From Adiantum capillus-veneris (lineage: Eukaryota > Streptophyta > Polypodiopsida > Polypodiales > Pteridaceae): a DNA stretch of 64,000 bases. Where the stretch lies: NCBI GenBank assembly GCA_014529385.2, contig CM043944.1, positions 170,709,740-170,773,739 on the forward strand. Direction: 5' to 3'. Positions 1 to 10,649 of the stretch are shown here, piece by piece. Positions within the stretch are counted from its first letter, which is position 1. Each line of letters begins with the position of its first letter. Under the pieces are notes generated by a model that saw only the letters and a program-made list of their open reading frames with translations, made no database searches and was not told where the DNA came from. The position numbers were made by a program, and so were the translations under genes.

Positions 1-921
1 CTTCCAATACACAGTACGACTGGGGCGTCACATATTGGCTGCTCGGAGAGAGGCCCATCTTGCTGTAGCAGCCATTGGCAGGAGGAGAGCCTCACAGCTG
101 AGTTCCTGACATACTTTTGGGAGCGCTTGTGGGACAGCAGACAACCAAGGAGAGTCGCTATGTTTCAGTGGCTAGTCGCCCATCGAGCAATCGCAATTGG
201 GAGTTGGAAGGTCTACAGTGGCCATCCGACGGCCTATGCTACCTGTGCCCACCCACTTGAGTCACAGAGGCATTGTCTACGAGATAGCCTCATGGCACAA
301 GAGGTTTGGCTTCGGATTTTACGGTTGATGCCAACCTTGTTGTCAACTAGACAGTACACTTGGGGTGTTGTTGCCTGGTCCACCCTCACTGGCCGCAGCA
401 CTTCGCTGTGAGCTGTCTTCATCTAGCAAGATGATTGTGATACAGGAGGGCCAGTCTACACTCTAGTCTACCATAGAGCTTACGTATCAGGAGTGTAGCA
501 ATGATAGAGAGCTTTGTCGAGAGCTTATCTGCAGCTCGACTCTTTGGTTCATTTGGAGAGCCCGTTGCTTCCGCATCTTCAAGGCCGTATGGGATATCTG
601 GCTGAAGTTGATCCATAAACTTCGCGGACAGTTTGAGAGGCTTCAGGGCAGCTCCGACCATATGCGGGAGCACCATGAGGCATTCTTATGACTGTGGCAT
701 CTAGGGCCTTCCTATACCACGGTCCATGGGGCTCCTAGATGGCACTACCGGCGACTTGTGTGGTTGTTTCCTCCTGATTTAGTCGTCATTCTACAAATCT
801 CATTTTCTCATTGGGAGAGTCTCTCCTCATGTTGATGTAGCCCCCTCTTGTCAAGGCAGTTTGTAGCCAGCTGGGCAGTTTTATTCACTAACAAAATAAA
901 TTTTTCTTGGGAAAAAAAAAA
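1..921 (+). mobile_element. 3' end of a LINE (non-LTR retrotransposon) with zf-RVT domain
   Basis: Frame 1 is open from the left edge to the stop at 409-411, so the element starts outside the window. The reading has the layout of the zinc-binding domain that follows plant LINE reverse transcriptases (zf-RVT): a FWERLW-like segment, then RVAMFQWLVAHRAIAIGSW at about 151-207, then Cys/His positions (TCAHPLESQRHC, about 244-279) and a closing VWLRILRL. After the stop, the sequence to about 880 reads in broken frames, including a CSPLLSRQFVASWAVLF-like tail at about 840-890. It ends in an A-tract (912-921), as expected for a LINE 3' end. The element is 5'-truncated by the window and already decayed. 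The zf-RVT assignment rests on pattern recognition, not a search. Confidence 0.6.
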
Positions 922-1319
922 GGCTCAACCGCCACAATTTCACATTTTTTACAAGATTGCCACATCGGCATCTTATGCAATCTTCTCTTTGGAGTGCCAT
1001 GTCATCACTTGTGTGACAACCCTTAAAACTAGCCTCTTGTCCACACTTGCTTCTCTTTTGCTTACACCGCACACAATACATGCCCATAATTTTGGCCTCC
1101 CATTAATTGACCATTAACAATACCTTGGTCGTTTGTAAGTAAGACTCCATAGTACAAAATTAGGGCTTTTGATTAGTACTTGTCTTAAGTATTTTGTTAA
1201 TCAAGCTCTTAGTAAATTCCTCTCAACCACCTTTTCTTCTTTACATGTTTGCCTTATTCCCAACCATTATAGACGTCGTCATATATTTATTTTCTTAGCA
1301 TGGGAGATTCCCTTTTTCT

Positions 1320-1425
1320 CTTGTACAGAGTACCCTCTTGCCAGGGGAGTTGTAGCCCATTGGGCATTTTCAAAAAGTAATAGGATCTTTTTTATGCCAA
1401 ACAAGGTGAAAACTGAAGCTTCGCT
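1320..1425 (+). mobile_element. second, diverged LINE 3'-tail fragment
   Basis: The segment translates as CPLARGVVAHWAFSKSNRIF-like sequence. It matches, at both DNA and protein level, the tail of the LINE at 840-910 (CSPLLSRQFVASWAVLFTNK-like). It has no long A-tract and no upstream LINE coding sequence, so it is only a short relic or a second 3'-truncated insertion. The 920-1320 interval between the two tails is AT-rich with no coding signal I trust. Confidence 0.35.
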
Positions 1426-1689
1426 CCACGTTGGCCTGCCATTATAACAAGCAATAAATATACATTTTATGGCGCATTGAAAAGGAACATTATTTAGGGT
1501 CAACAATGACATAGTATGTTTTGCCGTTGAAGCAATTGATCCCATCGAGAGTGTTTACAAGGCTCCAAGTGAGACGCAAAAACAGTTATGTGAGCAACCA
1601 TGAAAGCTGTAGAATGGGATTTTGCTGGAGCTCATTCATGAGAGGTGTTACAAGTGGTGGTGAGGTTTGGGGGGTAATCTAAGCAAGAT

Positions 1690-2910
1690 ATGTTATTGAA
1701 ACGTCTAGTAGCTATAACGACAAGCAATGTGATAACTGAATTAGCTACCGGAGAATATAATTACCCTGAATGGATTGACATATTGTTGTGCTATCCCAAA
1801 GATTTGACACCTGCAAGAGTTCTAGATCGTACAATGAACCAAATCATGCATGATACAAAGACCTCCATCTTTGACATATGTCAGTCAACATAACGAAGCA
1901 TCCCTATAGTAGAGCTAGAGGAATGGATCCTCAAAGACAAAGACGGTGTGTGGGATGCTATGAAACGTCAAGAATGTCATATCTAAACACGGCCCGGATG
2001 GTAGAGTGGAAGAGAGGCAATGGAGATCTAGACCAGTGGTGGAGCGTCTAATTCCACAAGAGCTCAAAGGTTATGCAGAGAGCCAAATGCAAGCCATTCG
2101 CAAAATACAAGATGAGTTCTTAAGCTGGAAATGGCAAGAGGCATTCACTTGCTCACGCAATCAGCTACGATAAGTGGTTCAACAAGTGAACACAAAAGCA
2201 AAGCTGAGCTGCTTTATGAACAACTTCCAGATGGCTCATTTAAACTCACTGTTCGAAAATGGATGCAACATTTGGACACTTGACACTGCTTGTGAATGAA
2301 ATTGGGAAGAATGTGCATGAGATGAAACAATGTTTGCACCAAATGGAGTTAAACATAGTCACAAATTGCTCCTCTCGGCTTCTCTCCAAAGTGCTTGTAA
2401 GTGGCACGATCCCCATGTTCCCTTGATTGCAGTTTCAGATGGGAAGCTAAAGAAGCTTAAGAACTTAGTGAAGAAAACAGCGAAGTTGCATTTTCTATGC
2501 GAGTCGCCTAAGCACAACCCGCACAAAGTGGAAGGGAAAATAGGGAAGGTGGTTGTCTTAAAGGAGGGCATTCTCACCAAGGCATCACCGATACTTGTGC
2601 CTGCTTTGAGAATTATATGTTGCTGTGCTGCCACGTTTGTTGCCGATGTGTCCTAGCCAGACATTGCACCCGACATTTTCGAACCATATGAAGCTCTGTT
2701 AAAATCACTGGGTGGCATATCCTTTGAAGACCTTACAGTCAGAGATTTTGACAAAAGCATTAGATGAGGTCATTGTTGTTCGAGAGCCTCTACGAGAGAG
2801 AGCTTCAACAAGGTCACCAATCTTGTGCTCTAGATCCTTTAGAGAATATGCCGTTGATCTTGGAGCTTTGAGATTGGATACAATTCAAGCCTTGTCATGG
2901 GAGGGATGAT
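1690..2910 (+). pseudogene. decayed unidentified coding sequence
   Basis: Stretches of protein-like sequence follow one another in different frames and are separated by stops: 1690-1893 (contains GEYNYPEWIDILLCYPKDL), about 2010-2170 (contains PQELKGYAESQMQAIRKIQD), and 2330-2656 (contains KLHFLCESPKHNPHKVEG), followed by an IFEPYEALLKSLGGISFEDL-like segment to about 2750. The amphipathic, non-repetitive composition suggests a real ancestral gene, not chance ORFs. I do not recognise the family. A large multi-domain signalling protein is possible but not supported by a motif. Stops at 1891-1893, 2185 and 2654 rule out a continuous product. Confidence 0.25.
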
Positions 2911-3518
2911 GCGAAGGATACAGGCAGTGATTCTTGTGGATTGGCACATACCTTCTGAGCTTCAAGCCCTTGCCTAAATGGGTGCTTTTACACACGTAGA
3001 GCTGTAGATTACTCTCAAGGCATGTACGATAGAGGGAGAAAATGTTTCTTTGAGGTATAGGAGGAGAGGAAACTCTCACGTCTGCAACGAGTCTTCCTTG
3101 ACATCGAAGTGCACTTTTTGAGCTTGCTGCTCCGCAATAGTGGCTCTAGACATAGCACCTGATGAGGCAGACTGAAAGGATTAATGGCTATGGACCTTTG
3201 TGTGCACAGCCTCTTACACATCTATAGTGGGACCATGGAAAGTGGTTTTGGAGGGACCTCTTAATCCTAATGGACCACCCTAGGATGCATTTCTTACAGT
3301 ATATTGCAGGACTTGGCAGTCACATTTGTTGGCTAGATCAGAGGCCCTACCGGCAGCGAGGCCTTGTAGAGGACATGCAAGGCTTTATAGAGGCCTCATA
3401 GAGCTCGTCAACATACCAAGTCTCGTCCCTCGAAAGACACAAGAGATTAACACAATTTGCTGGTGATTTTCATCATGGTTGTGGTCCCCCGGCCTCGCCA
3501 TACTACTCCACTTTACTT

Positions 3519-5215
3519 ATTTCCCCTTCTTGTTCTGCATCTTCACCAGCCACTTTGCCCCCCTCCTTATCTCCTCCCCCTGCATCGTCAACATCGCCAT
3601 CAGCGCCCCACACGTCCCGTGTATGTAGTTCACCCCCCACCTCCCCCACCAACACCCATCCTCCTCCTGCTCATTCTGTAGATACGCCAATCCTCTCGCC
3701 AGCACCTCAAGCGGCATCCACTGTGCCAGCCCCTCACCCTGCTCGCTTTCTATCAGCCTCCCCACCAATTCCATCACCCTTGCAGTCACATCTGCAGTGG
3801 GTGTATCATTCATGGCTTTCAAATCCGCAAAGGGCATAGAGTTCAGCCAGATCTTATCATTGCCTATGTCAATAGGCTCCCCACCCACCATTGCTGCTTT
3901 GCATGGTGTTAATCCAGTCCACAGCACATGCAATAGCCCCAATTTTGACATCTTCCTTCTTTAGCTTGACGAAGTGTAAGGCCATTGTGACAGTGGCAGT
4001 ATCGTCAACATCTGGGTACCATCTGTTGAAGAATTGGAATGCCCACCCGCCCGGCGGCACATAGCCTGCTTTGCTTTTGTAGGACCAGTCTCCGTGCTTG
4101 GTGATTTGCTTTTCTAGGAACCATTGTCCAGCCTTTTGCAAGGCTGAATGGTCTAGTGGAAGCCTGGACTCGACAAGAGCTCTTACCACAAGAGCTGTAT
4201 CCCAGACAGATGAGACGGCAGATTGAATTACACAATGTTCTTTCCTTTCTATTTAGAACATCTCCAAAGCATAGAGAGGTCTGTGGAGTACGGGGTGTGT
4301 CACATCATAGCCCCATATCTTCATGCAAACCATCGCATAAAACATGGGAGGAGGATAACCAAAAAACTCTCCAGAATCCTGATCTTGCCTCTTTAGCACC
4401 CACCTCTCTGCTTCCTTCAACCCCATCGCCAGAACTGTACGAGCCCCATCTTCTCCATCGCCTTGAAAGTATAGTCTATCCCTACAAAGAGCTTGTCAGT
4501 CCAACTCCCCCCAAAAGTAAAGCCGAAGCGCACATTCTTCCTCCCCTCAGCATAAATCTCATCAAAGGACACCTCTAGCTTCAGCTTAAACACGGTATTT
4601 TTGTCGCAATTGATCATCAAAGGCACTACGCACCCACACGCCCCCACACGCCATGTTGTATAAGCTTAAGGGAAACCAGCCAGGGCAGAGCACAATCCAT
4701 GGAGGCAGAGAAGGAATGCCTTTCCAATCATAGATACCTATTGAAGCTAGCAAAATCTTGGTGAAGATGCAGGCTTTAGAGATACCTCCTCGACTGATGA
4801 TGTACGTGTAAGCTTCTTGACAAACGGGATCTGTTTCTGGGACATGGAGAAGAGACAATGTTATGTAGGCTTCTATAGTGGCACTTAGATGGCCTCCATC
4901 TCCATAGTAAAGCTCCCACCCACCATGATCACACTGCCGCAGCTTAAGGTAGTTGCCCATTTTCTGCACGGGCTTTCGGTTGTCGATGCCAAACATCTTA
5001 TGGAGGATGATGGTCTGTGAGGTGATGGTTGTATTGGCTTCAAGCTCTCCCCACCAGTATCCTTGGAGGAACTGCAAGGAAAGCAAGAACTCCTGGCTTT
5101 GCCAGATGCCGTCGTTGAGCGAGATGGGTTCGGTGTTCCGCATATCACCTGCGTACTCCTCCTTGAAGTACTCTTGACTGTATGGCTCATCCTGGCCATA
5201 GCTAATTAAGATTCA
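3519..5215 (-). pseudogene. squalene-hopene cyclase (SHC) pseudogene
   Basis: Squalene-hopene cyclases fold squalene into hopane-type triterpenes on membranes; ferns use this enzyme class for their characteristic triterpenes. The minus strand gives an almost colinear reading of about 560 codons. In order: GYWWGELEANTTITSQTI (about 5060-5020), CDHGGWELYYGDGGHLSATI (about 4940-4880), SLPPWIVLCPGWFPLSLYN (about 4710-4660), GWAFQFFNRWYPDVDDTATV (about 4050-3990), QSSNGGWGAY (about 3885) and a QW-like WWGRWGVNYIHGT (about 3610-3570). The DVDDTA motif is the SHC catalytic acid motif and separates it from oxidosqualene cyclases (DCTAE). The reading changes frame near 4650, 4425 and 3870 and has an in-frame TAA at 4253-4255. 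It stops after a QNKKGK segment at about 3519, so roughly the last 110 residues, including the final QW repeats, are missing. The first residues are also not found upstream, where element A begins 120 bp away. No introns are apparent. It is non-functional as read. Confidence 0.88.
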
Positions 5216-5336
5216 ACAAGGCACTCCTTTCTGATCAATGAGCTAGCCTGCAAAGCATATAGATGATCAAAATCCTGCTTTCACTGATGCCACAAGGAAA
5301 TTACACATGCATGTATGAAGTATGGATGCTGGTCAG

Positions 5337-5898
5337 TGTAGCGCGGATAATGTGTCGTGCCTCTCTACAGTGGGTGGTCCTCAGTGCAATGTGCGTGACA
5401 ATCTCACTCAAACAGACTGAAAAGAAAGGAAACAATAGACATCAACAGAGCTCACAAAGACACAACAGCAGACCAGAACATATGACTCCACTATCTCCAA
5501 GAACTGATACAGACTCTGGCGTGGCAACACACTCAGCTCCAGCCCAGACTCACAAGTACAATGGGGGTGTCGAGGCTCAGATGTGCCGGGATGGTGAAGC
5601 CGTGCTCTGTGTATAGACTCACTCTAGACGACTACGTGAAAGATAAACCTGACCAAAACGCTACTACTCATATATACAACCATAAAGAGCCACCAACGGC
5701 TCATAAATGACAGCACCTAAGTCTATCCCCACTAGGTGGCGGTGGTGACCTGGCCACAATGTCCACTAAACCACCGTATCCCTGCCACGTGTCGCTGCCC
5801 AGCGAGTCCGTCTAGTGTGAACCGACCATACCAAAGACCAACTATAAAGTCCAAACTGTACTAATTGTCCTTTGAAAGTGACACTATAGCCTGCTACC
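5337..5898 (-). repeat. Element A 3' LTR (intact copy)
   Basis: 562 bp, matching 14959-15487 plus 25782-25814 throughout, with scattered substitutions and small indels. The last base differs (C instead of A in the terminal TACA). It lies 120 bp upstream of the SHC pseudogene's 5' end, preceded by TSD GTCAG (5332-5336). Confidence 0.92.
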
Positions 5899-5946
5899 GC
5901 TTCCCGTCCCGGAGAGCGGAACTGAAGAACTGAAAGATCGGCAATC

Positions 5947-8005
5947 TACTGTTGGTGGTCGGATGATGGAGGAGGAGGAGGCTGGTAGAAAGGTGGGTAA
6001 GGAGATGTAGGCCATGTGTATGGTGGGGGGTAGTGGCCATGAGGAGGGTATATCGGATATGGAGTAGCCACCCCATGAGCAGCAGCAGACTGAGTAGGGT
6101 AAGTAGGTGGAACAGGTGGAAACCCAGGAAAAGATTAAGTAGGCTGAGAAGATGGGACAGGTGGAAACCCAGGAAAAGACTGAGTAGGCTGAGATAGTGG
6201 AACAGGTGGTTGGAATCCAAGGAAGCTGTAGAAGTGCTGAGGGAAAGAGGTGGATTGGGAGGGGGAGGCCATAGAGGGTCCATGAAATTGTGATGAAGCC
6301 GATCCTGCTGGCTTAGACTCCATAGTGGTAGGATTTGTTTTCTCTGTTGCTTGAGAATCCCCTGAATGGGCTTTGGAAACATCCATCTGTATCTGTGTTT
6401 CCATAGCAGGAACTTGCGTAGAAACCGAGGCTGTAGCTGTAGCTGTCTGTGAAATGGCTACAGCTTGGTATTTGGCACATGAGGGACACGCTGTATGTAC
6501 CACAGGAGAGAGGTCCTGAACTGCGGCCATATCATTTGCCTCTTTTAACTGTATTTGTTGAGTGTGGACAATATGTTTGAGGTCCACTACCTGTTGAGTG
6601 AGGACCTTTATGCGATCTTGAGCCGTAGCAATTAACATGTCCCTATCCATCGCTCGTTGAATATGGTTGCGCACTTCCTTTGCATACTATCATAGACAAC
6701 GCGATGCAGACCGTTGGTACCTTGCAATGAGAGGGCTGCATCCATAATCGTCGAAATGGCTCTTCTGTCCGCATCTAAAAGTCTGTCGGCTTGAGGTGCA
6801 AAATCGGCATATATGTCAGGTTGCCCAGATGTAGGTGTCTCGGAGCTAGATGCCCTTGCAGTATCCCTAGGTGGCCCTGCACTAAGAGTAGTACGTGGTG
6901 CTGCCGACACAACTGGAGGTTGTGTTTTGGTGCCTGCAACACTACTCACAAGAGGTGGTGTGAAAGTAGAGGTGGCCACAGAAGTAGTCATACCCACTCT
7001 TGGTGTTGCAGTATTGACGTCAAAGATTTTTACCTGTGATTCAGAGAAGGGTAGTGTTGCTAGCTACTCAGTCGAATCTTTTTGTACTTTTGCCCTCTTG
7101 CGCAAGGTGCCTTTCCCTTTGGCCATTTTGGAACGGCCTTGTTCTTGTTCTTTGGCTTCACCTTGCAGGGTGAGAACAGCGGTTGCATCTGCCTTTTGCT
7201 GCATAATTTGCACTACCCAATACATAATAGGGGTTGCATAGCAATTGAACCTCTCCGCTTTCCCTTTACGTTGAGTCCGAAATCGCTTTGCCCTGTCCTG
7301 TAGCGCTTTAAACAGCAGATGGTGAAACAGATACGGCAGGCAGTGGTAGGGACAAAAAAAAAGATCGCATATTCCTAGAGAACTTGGAGAAGATGGAACT
7401 AGTGCTCTTTCCGATGCGCGTAGTAAAAAATAATACTGTAAAATTGAATACAGCTGCTGAGTCCTGTGATAGTCTGCATGTGAGTGCAACAACAGTTCGT
7501 GGCACGCATTTGCAGTGTCTTCTGGGGAGAGATTCAAGAAGGTTTTGGTGGCAGGCAAAGGTGCCAGCACATTCAATATTCCCATAGCCTGTCTGATATC
7601 CTCCACTGTAAGTGTAATTCCATTTAGCTTCGGAAAAGTAAGCAAGAGGGCACTTAGCTTGACACTTGAGATTGTGCAGGACAAATCGGCCTGAGCCAAA
7701 TTCTGGAGACCCAGGTGTATCATTTGCTGCTGAGAGAACAAATCTTTGAGTGCCAGGTTTGGCACCTGTAAATGATAGATCATTACTAAGGGTACCTTCG
7801 AGATGGCACCAGAAGGGCGAGGCACCTGGAGAGTGGTGACCTTGCCAAGAGTGACCGATTGGGGTGAATCTTCCTCTGAAGATTCTCCTGAAAGCTGCTC
7901 TGAACTAGGAGTAAAGTCTGATTTATTGTCAGAGCTATCCCCAGAGGAGGCAGAGGACTCTTCCTTCGACTGGAGGTGCTGCTCTTGATTCCGAGTACAA
8001 ACCAT
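5947..8005 (-). pseudogene. extra ORF of element A, downstream of pol (acidic N-terminus, coiled-coil, proline-rich tail)
   Basis: This ORF is read on the minus strand between pol and the 3' LTR. It starts at 8005 with a Ser/Glu-rich acidic segment (residues about 10-50). A globular part follows that contains FPKLNGITLTVEDIRQAMGI, which loosely recalls the 'TLEDV..LLGL' signature of the plant mobile domain carried by some gypsy elements. A basic stretch KGKGTLRKRAKVQK precedes an in-frame TAG (7064-7066). The same frame continues (6997-6690). After one frameshift near 6690 it goes on through a probable coiled-coil (QDRIKVLTQQVVDLKHIVHT) to tandem QPTQSFPGFPPVP repeats and a tyrosine/proline-rich end that stops at 5947. 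The order and near-colinearity indicate one original protein of about 680 residues. Its function is unknown and the plant-mobile-domain likeness is only a guess. Confidence 0.5.
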
Positions 8006-8435
8006 CTTGATAAAGTATACCGAGAATCTGTAGCTGATGAATCCTTAAAAACCTGTATTCTTAAGTACTCACTGAAACATATATCACAGGAAACCACACT
8101 GAACAATTTCTCTAACCCACACTGAGATACATGTTGCGATCACAACCAAATACATGTAGCAAGATTAATTCAAACTGTCATCTTCAAGTGTTATCTAGCT
8201 TATGGGTGGTAGAGGAGCACGGCCAAGGAGCACGGAGCACGGAGAGAGAACTCTTGGAGGCACACCTGGCGATGGAGAGAGGCTGGAGGCACTCTGGTGA
8301 TGGAGGGAGAGCCTGGAGATAGAACGCCTGGCTGAAAACTGAAAACGCTGGCAGAGAATACCCTGCGCTGAGTTTTATTTATTCTTGTGTCTTAAAGCAA
8401 AGCTGATTTTTACGCTGGCTTTTTATTAAATAACC

Positions 8436-8665
8436 GTGGGCGAGGGCGAAGGCAGCAACTTTATGCGAGGGCGAGGGCGAGAGAAAGGGGATGGCGAGGG
8501 GCGAGGGCGGGGGAAGAGGGCGAGGGCAAGGGGGGAGGGCGAGGGTGGGGGGAGAGGTCGAGAGGCGAGGGCGAGGGCGAGGGCGAGGGCAGGGGGTAAG
8601 GGCGAGGGCGAGGATATAGGGGGAGGGCGAGAGGCGAGGGCGAGGGGAGGGGGTAAGGGCTAGTG
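8436..8665 (+). repeat. GGGCGA-type G-rich tandem array 1 (inside element A)
   Basis: About 230 bp built of imperfect GGGCGA hexamers with GGGG and GGGGGA interruptions. A run of four or more GGG blocks spaced by CGA could form G-quadruplexes on the plus strand, which is the non-coding strand relative to element A. It encodes only low-complexity peptides and I annotate no gene here. Confidence 0.85.
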
Positions 8666-10140
8666 TCACGAGGACGTGGCAGTTATTAACCATGTCACAG
8701 AGATGTGGCAACTGCTAACCTTGGTTGTTGGTTTCTTTCCAATGGGGTTTATTTTATTTGTTTTGAGACCCTCTTTTTGAAGTAGCAAACGGTCGGACAT
8801 TGTATGGCCAATGTGAACGGTAGATTCACCCGCAGACGGGAAGTAGTCGGCACTGGAATTCGTATGGTAAGAGGATGTCTAGGCTCAGAGCAAGATCATA
8901 TAGGTCCCCCCGTCGCACTTAGCAAGTTGGTGGATACTAGGAAGTGAACTCAATTAAGGCGTAAAGTCAAGGTGGGACTACCAACAAAAAGTATCCGACA
9001 GTTGGGCCACATTGCACTTTTGGATGCGGCTCCAATGAGGATAGATGGTCAGAAGACCAGTGGGAGCCCAACGGAAGCATCTCCTAAAATTTAGGGAACT
9101 GCTATTTTGGGCCGTGAAATGTGTTCGTGTCATTACCTCCGGTATGACTAGGGGAACATTTTATAACTCTGCCGCGAAGTCAACTGGGCAACCGGTCAAG
9201 ATATTTTTAAGCGGCAAACCCGAAACGGAAAAATGCTTGAAAATGCGCCAAGTGTCGAATTTTCATGCACTTTCCTCTTGCAGAAGAAGTGGCGCTGAAT
9301 TTTATGCTGGGAGAGGCCTCATTTCAGTTTTTGTCACAGGTTAAGAGCTATGGAGTGCTTCCTTTCCCTCTCATGTACAGTGTGGTGCTAGGAGTGATGC
9401 CCTGCACACTACACACTGCTCTCTCTCTCCCCTATGTGCAGTTATGTGATGCCCCACAAGAGGGCTACTCATTTGACTGATGTACAGTTGTGTGGGTTCA
9501 TGCTTTTGTGCTGAGGCAAGAGCCTCCTTGAGCAGGAACAGGGGTAGCTAGCTGCTGCTCCAAAGCAGGCACTGGTTAGGGTCATAACCTCACCGTACAG
9601 ATGCAAAATCAGCGCTGTGTATGCGCTGTAAATTCACTGTTTTTCAGCCATACGGATGCCAGGACCATTGGGAATCGTGCCCCACTGGCACAGGACAGTT
9701 AGGGGACTGTTTGGGGCTGAAAACAGGGCAAAAACCAGTAAATACAGCGTGCTGAATTTACTGTTTTTGGGCAGGAAACAGAGGGTATACGCCAGTGCAA
9801 GTGAGTTCTAGCAGGGGAATTGGTTTTGCGCAAGTTTTGGGGTTGTTATGCTGCCGAAATTTGGCCAAATCAAATGGTATCTAGGTGGATACACGTGAAG
9901 GATTCCCAGGACCTTACCTTGTAATTTACCCTCCTAAAGAATAAAGAAATACCGAAAGGGGCGCCAATTTTGGGGCCTACAGGTTATCGGTGTCTGCTCG
10001 GAGCATTCTAGCTGCCGAGCCGTGTGTGTATTCAAGTGTTAATTCCCGTTACAGGTCTCCTTTGCAAAGTGCTCTGTGTGTGTGCTTAAAGTAAAGAATT
10101 TCGGGTGAAAGCCAACGCCTACCGCCCTACGGGCCGGTTT
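8666..10140. other. non-coding spacer of element A between the two G-rich arrays
   Basis: About 1.5 kb lying where RNase H and integrase would be expected in a complete gypsy element. Short ORFs such as 9045-9344 show no recognisable motif and read like chance. The segment is flanked on both sides by the same GGGCGA arrays, so it may be an insertion or a duplication product between them. No terminal repeats were identified. Confidence 0.4.
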
Positions 10141-10144
10141 CAGC

Positions 10145-10290
10145 TAGGGCGAGGGGCTAGGGTTGAGAGGAGAGGGCAAGGACGAGGGGTGAGGGGAGAG
10201 GGTAAGGGCGAGGGAGAGGAGACAGGGGGAGGGGGAGGGCGAGGGCGAGGGCGAGGGCGAGGGTCAAGGCAGCAAGGTTTCAGGGCGAGG
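10145..10290 (+). repeat. GGGCGA-type G-rich tandem array 2 (inside element A)
   Basis: About 145 bp of imperfect GGGCGA repeats, the same unit as at 8436-8665. Both arrays adjoin a shared short sequence (AAGGCAGCAA at about 8450 and 10266), so they probably come from one ancestral array. Confidence 0.8.
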
Positions 10291-10649
10291 TGACATGGAT
10301 ATTTTCGAGGCAATCATAAGCAAAGAGAATGAGTGAGAGGACATCAGAAGCACCAAACAGGTAAATGGACTAGCAAGGCAAGAGTAGGGAAGATTCCCGA
10401 AATCGGAGATCATCTAACCCCTCTGAAAGAATCCGTGGTAGATAAAATGCGAAGTAAAATTGCTAGTGAACATGGTACCTTCATAAATACCCAATTTAAG
10501 AAAACTAAGGCTTATATGCATAGCAAAAGAACTTAGTTTCACTTGAGACGTTATAGATCAATACATACAGAGATTGAAGACAGAGAGTGAAGGAGAGGGT
10601 TTTTCCAATTCTAGAATCAAGCCTATTGAACGCAACAAAGTCGGCAGAA

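Noticed and set aside
1690-2910. Naming the decayed sequence as an NLR or ROCO-type gene
   Set aside because: Some segments gave that impression, but no P-loop, LRR or COR motif can be pointed to.
8379-8711. ORFs on both strands rich in Arg/Gly or Pro/Arg
   Set aside because: Translation of the GGGCGA array; both strands are open because of composition.
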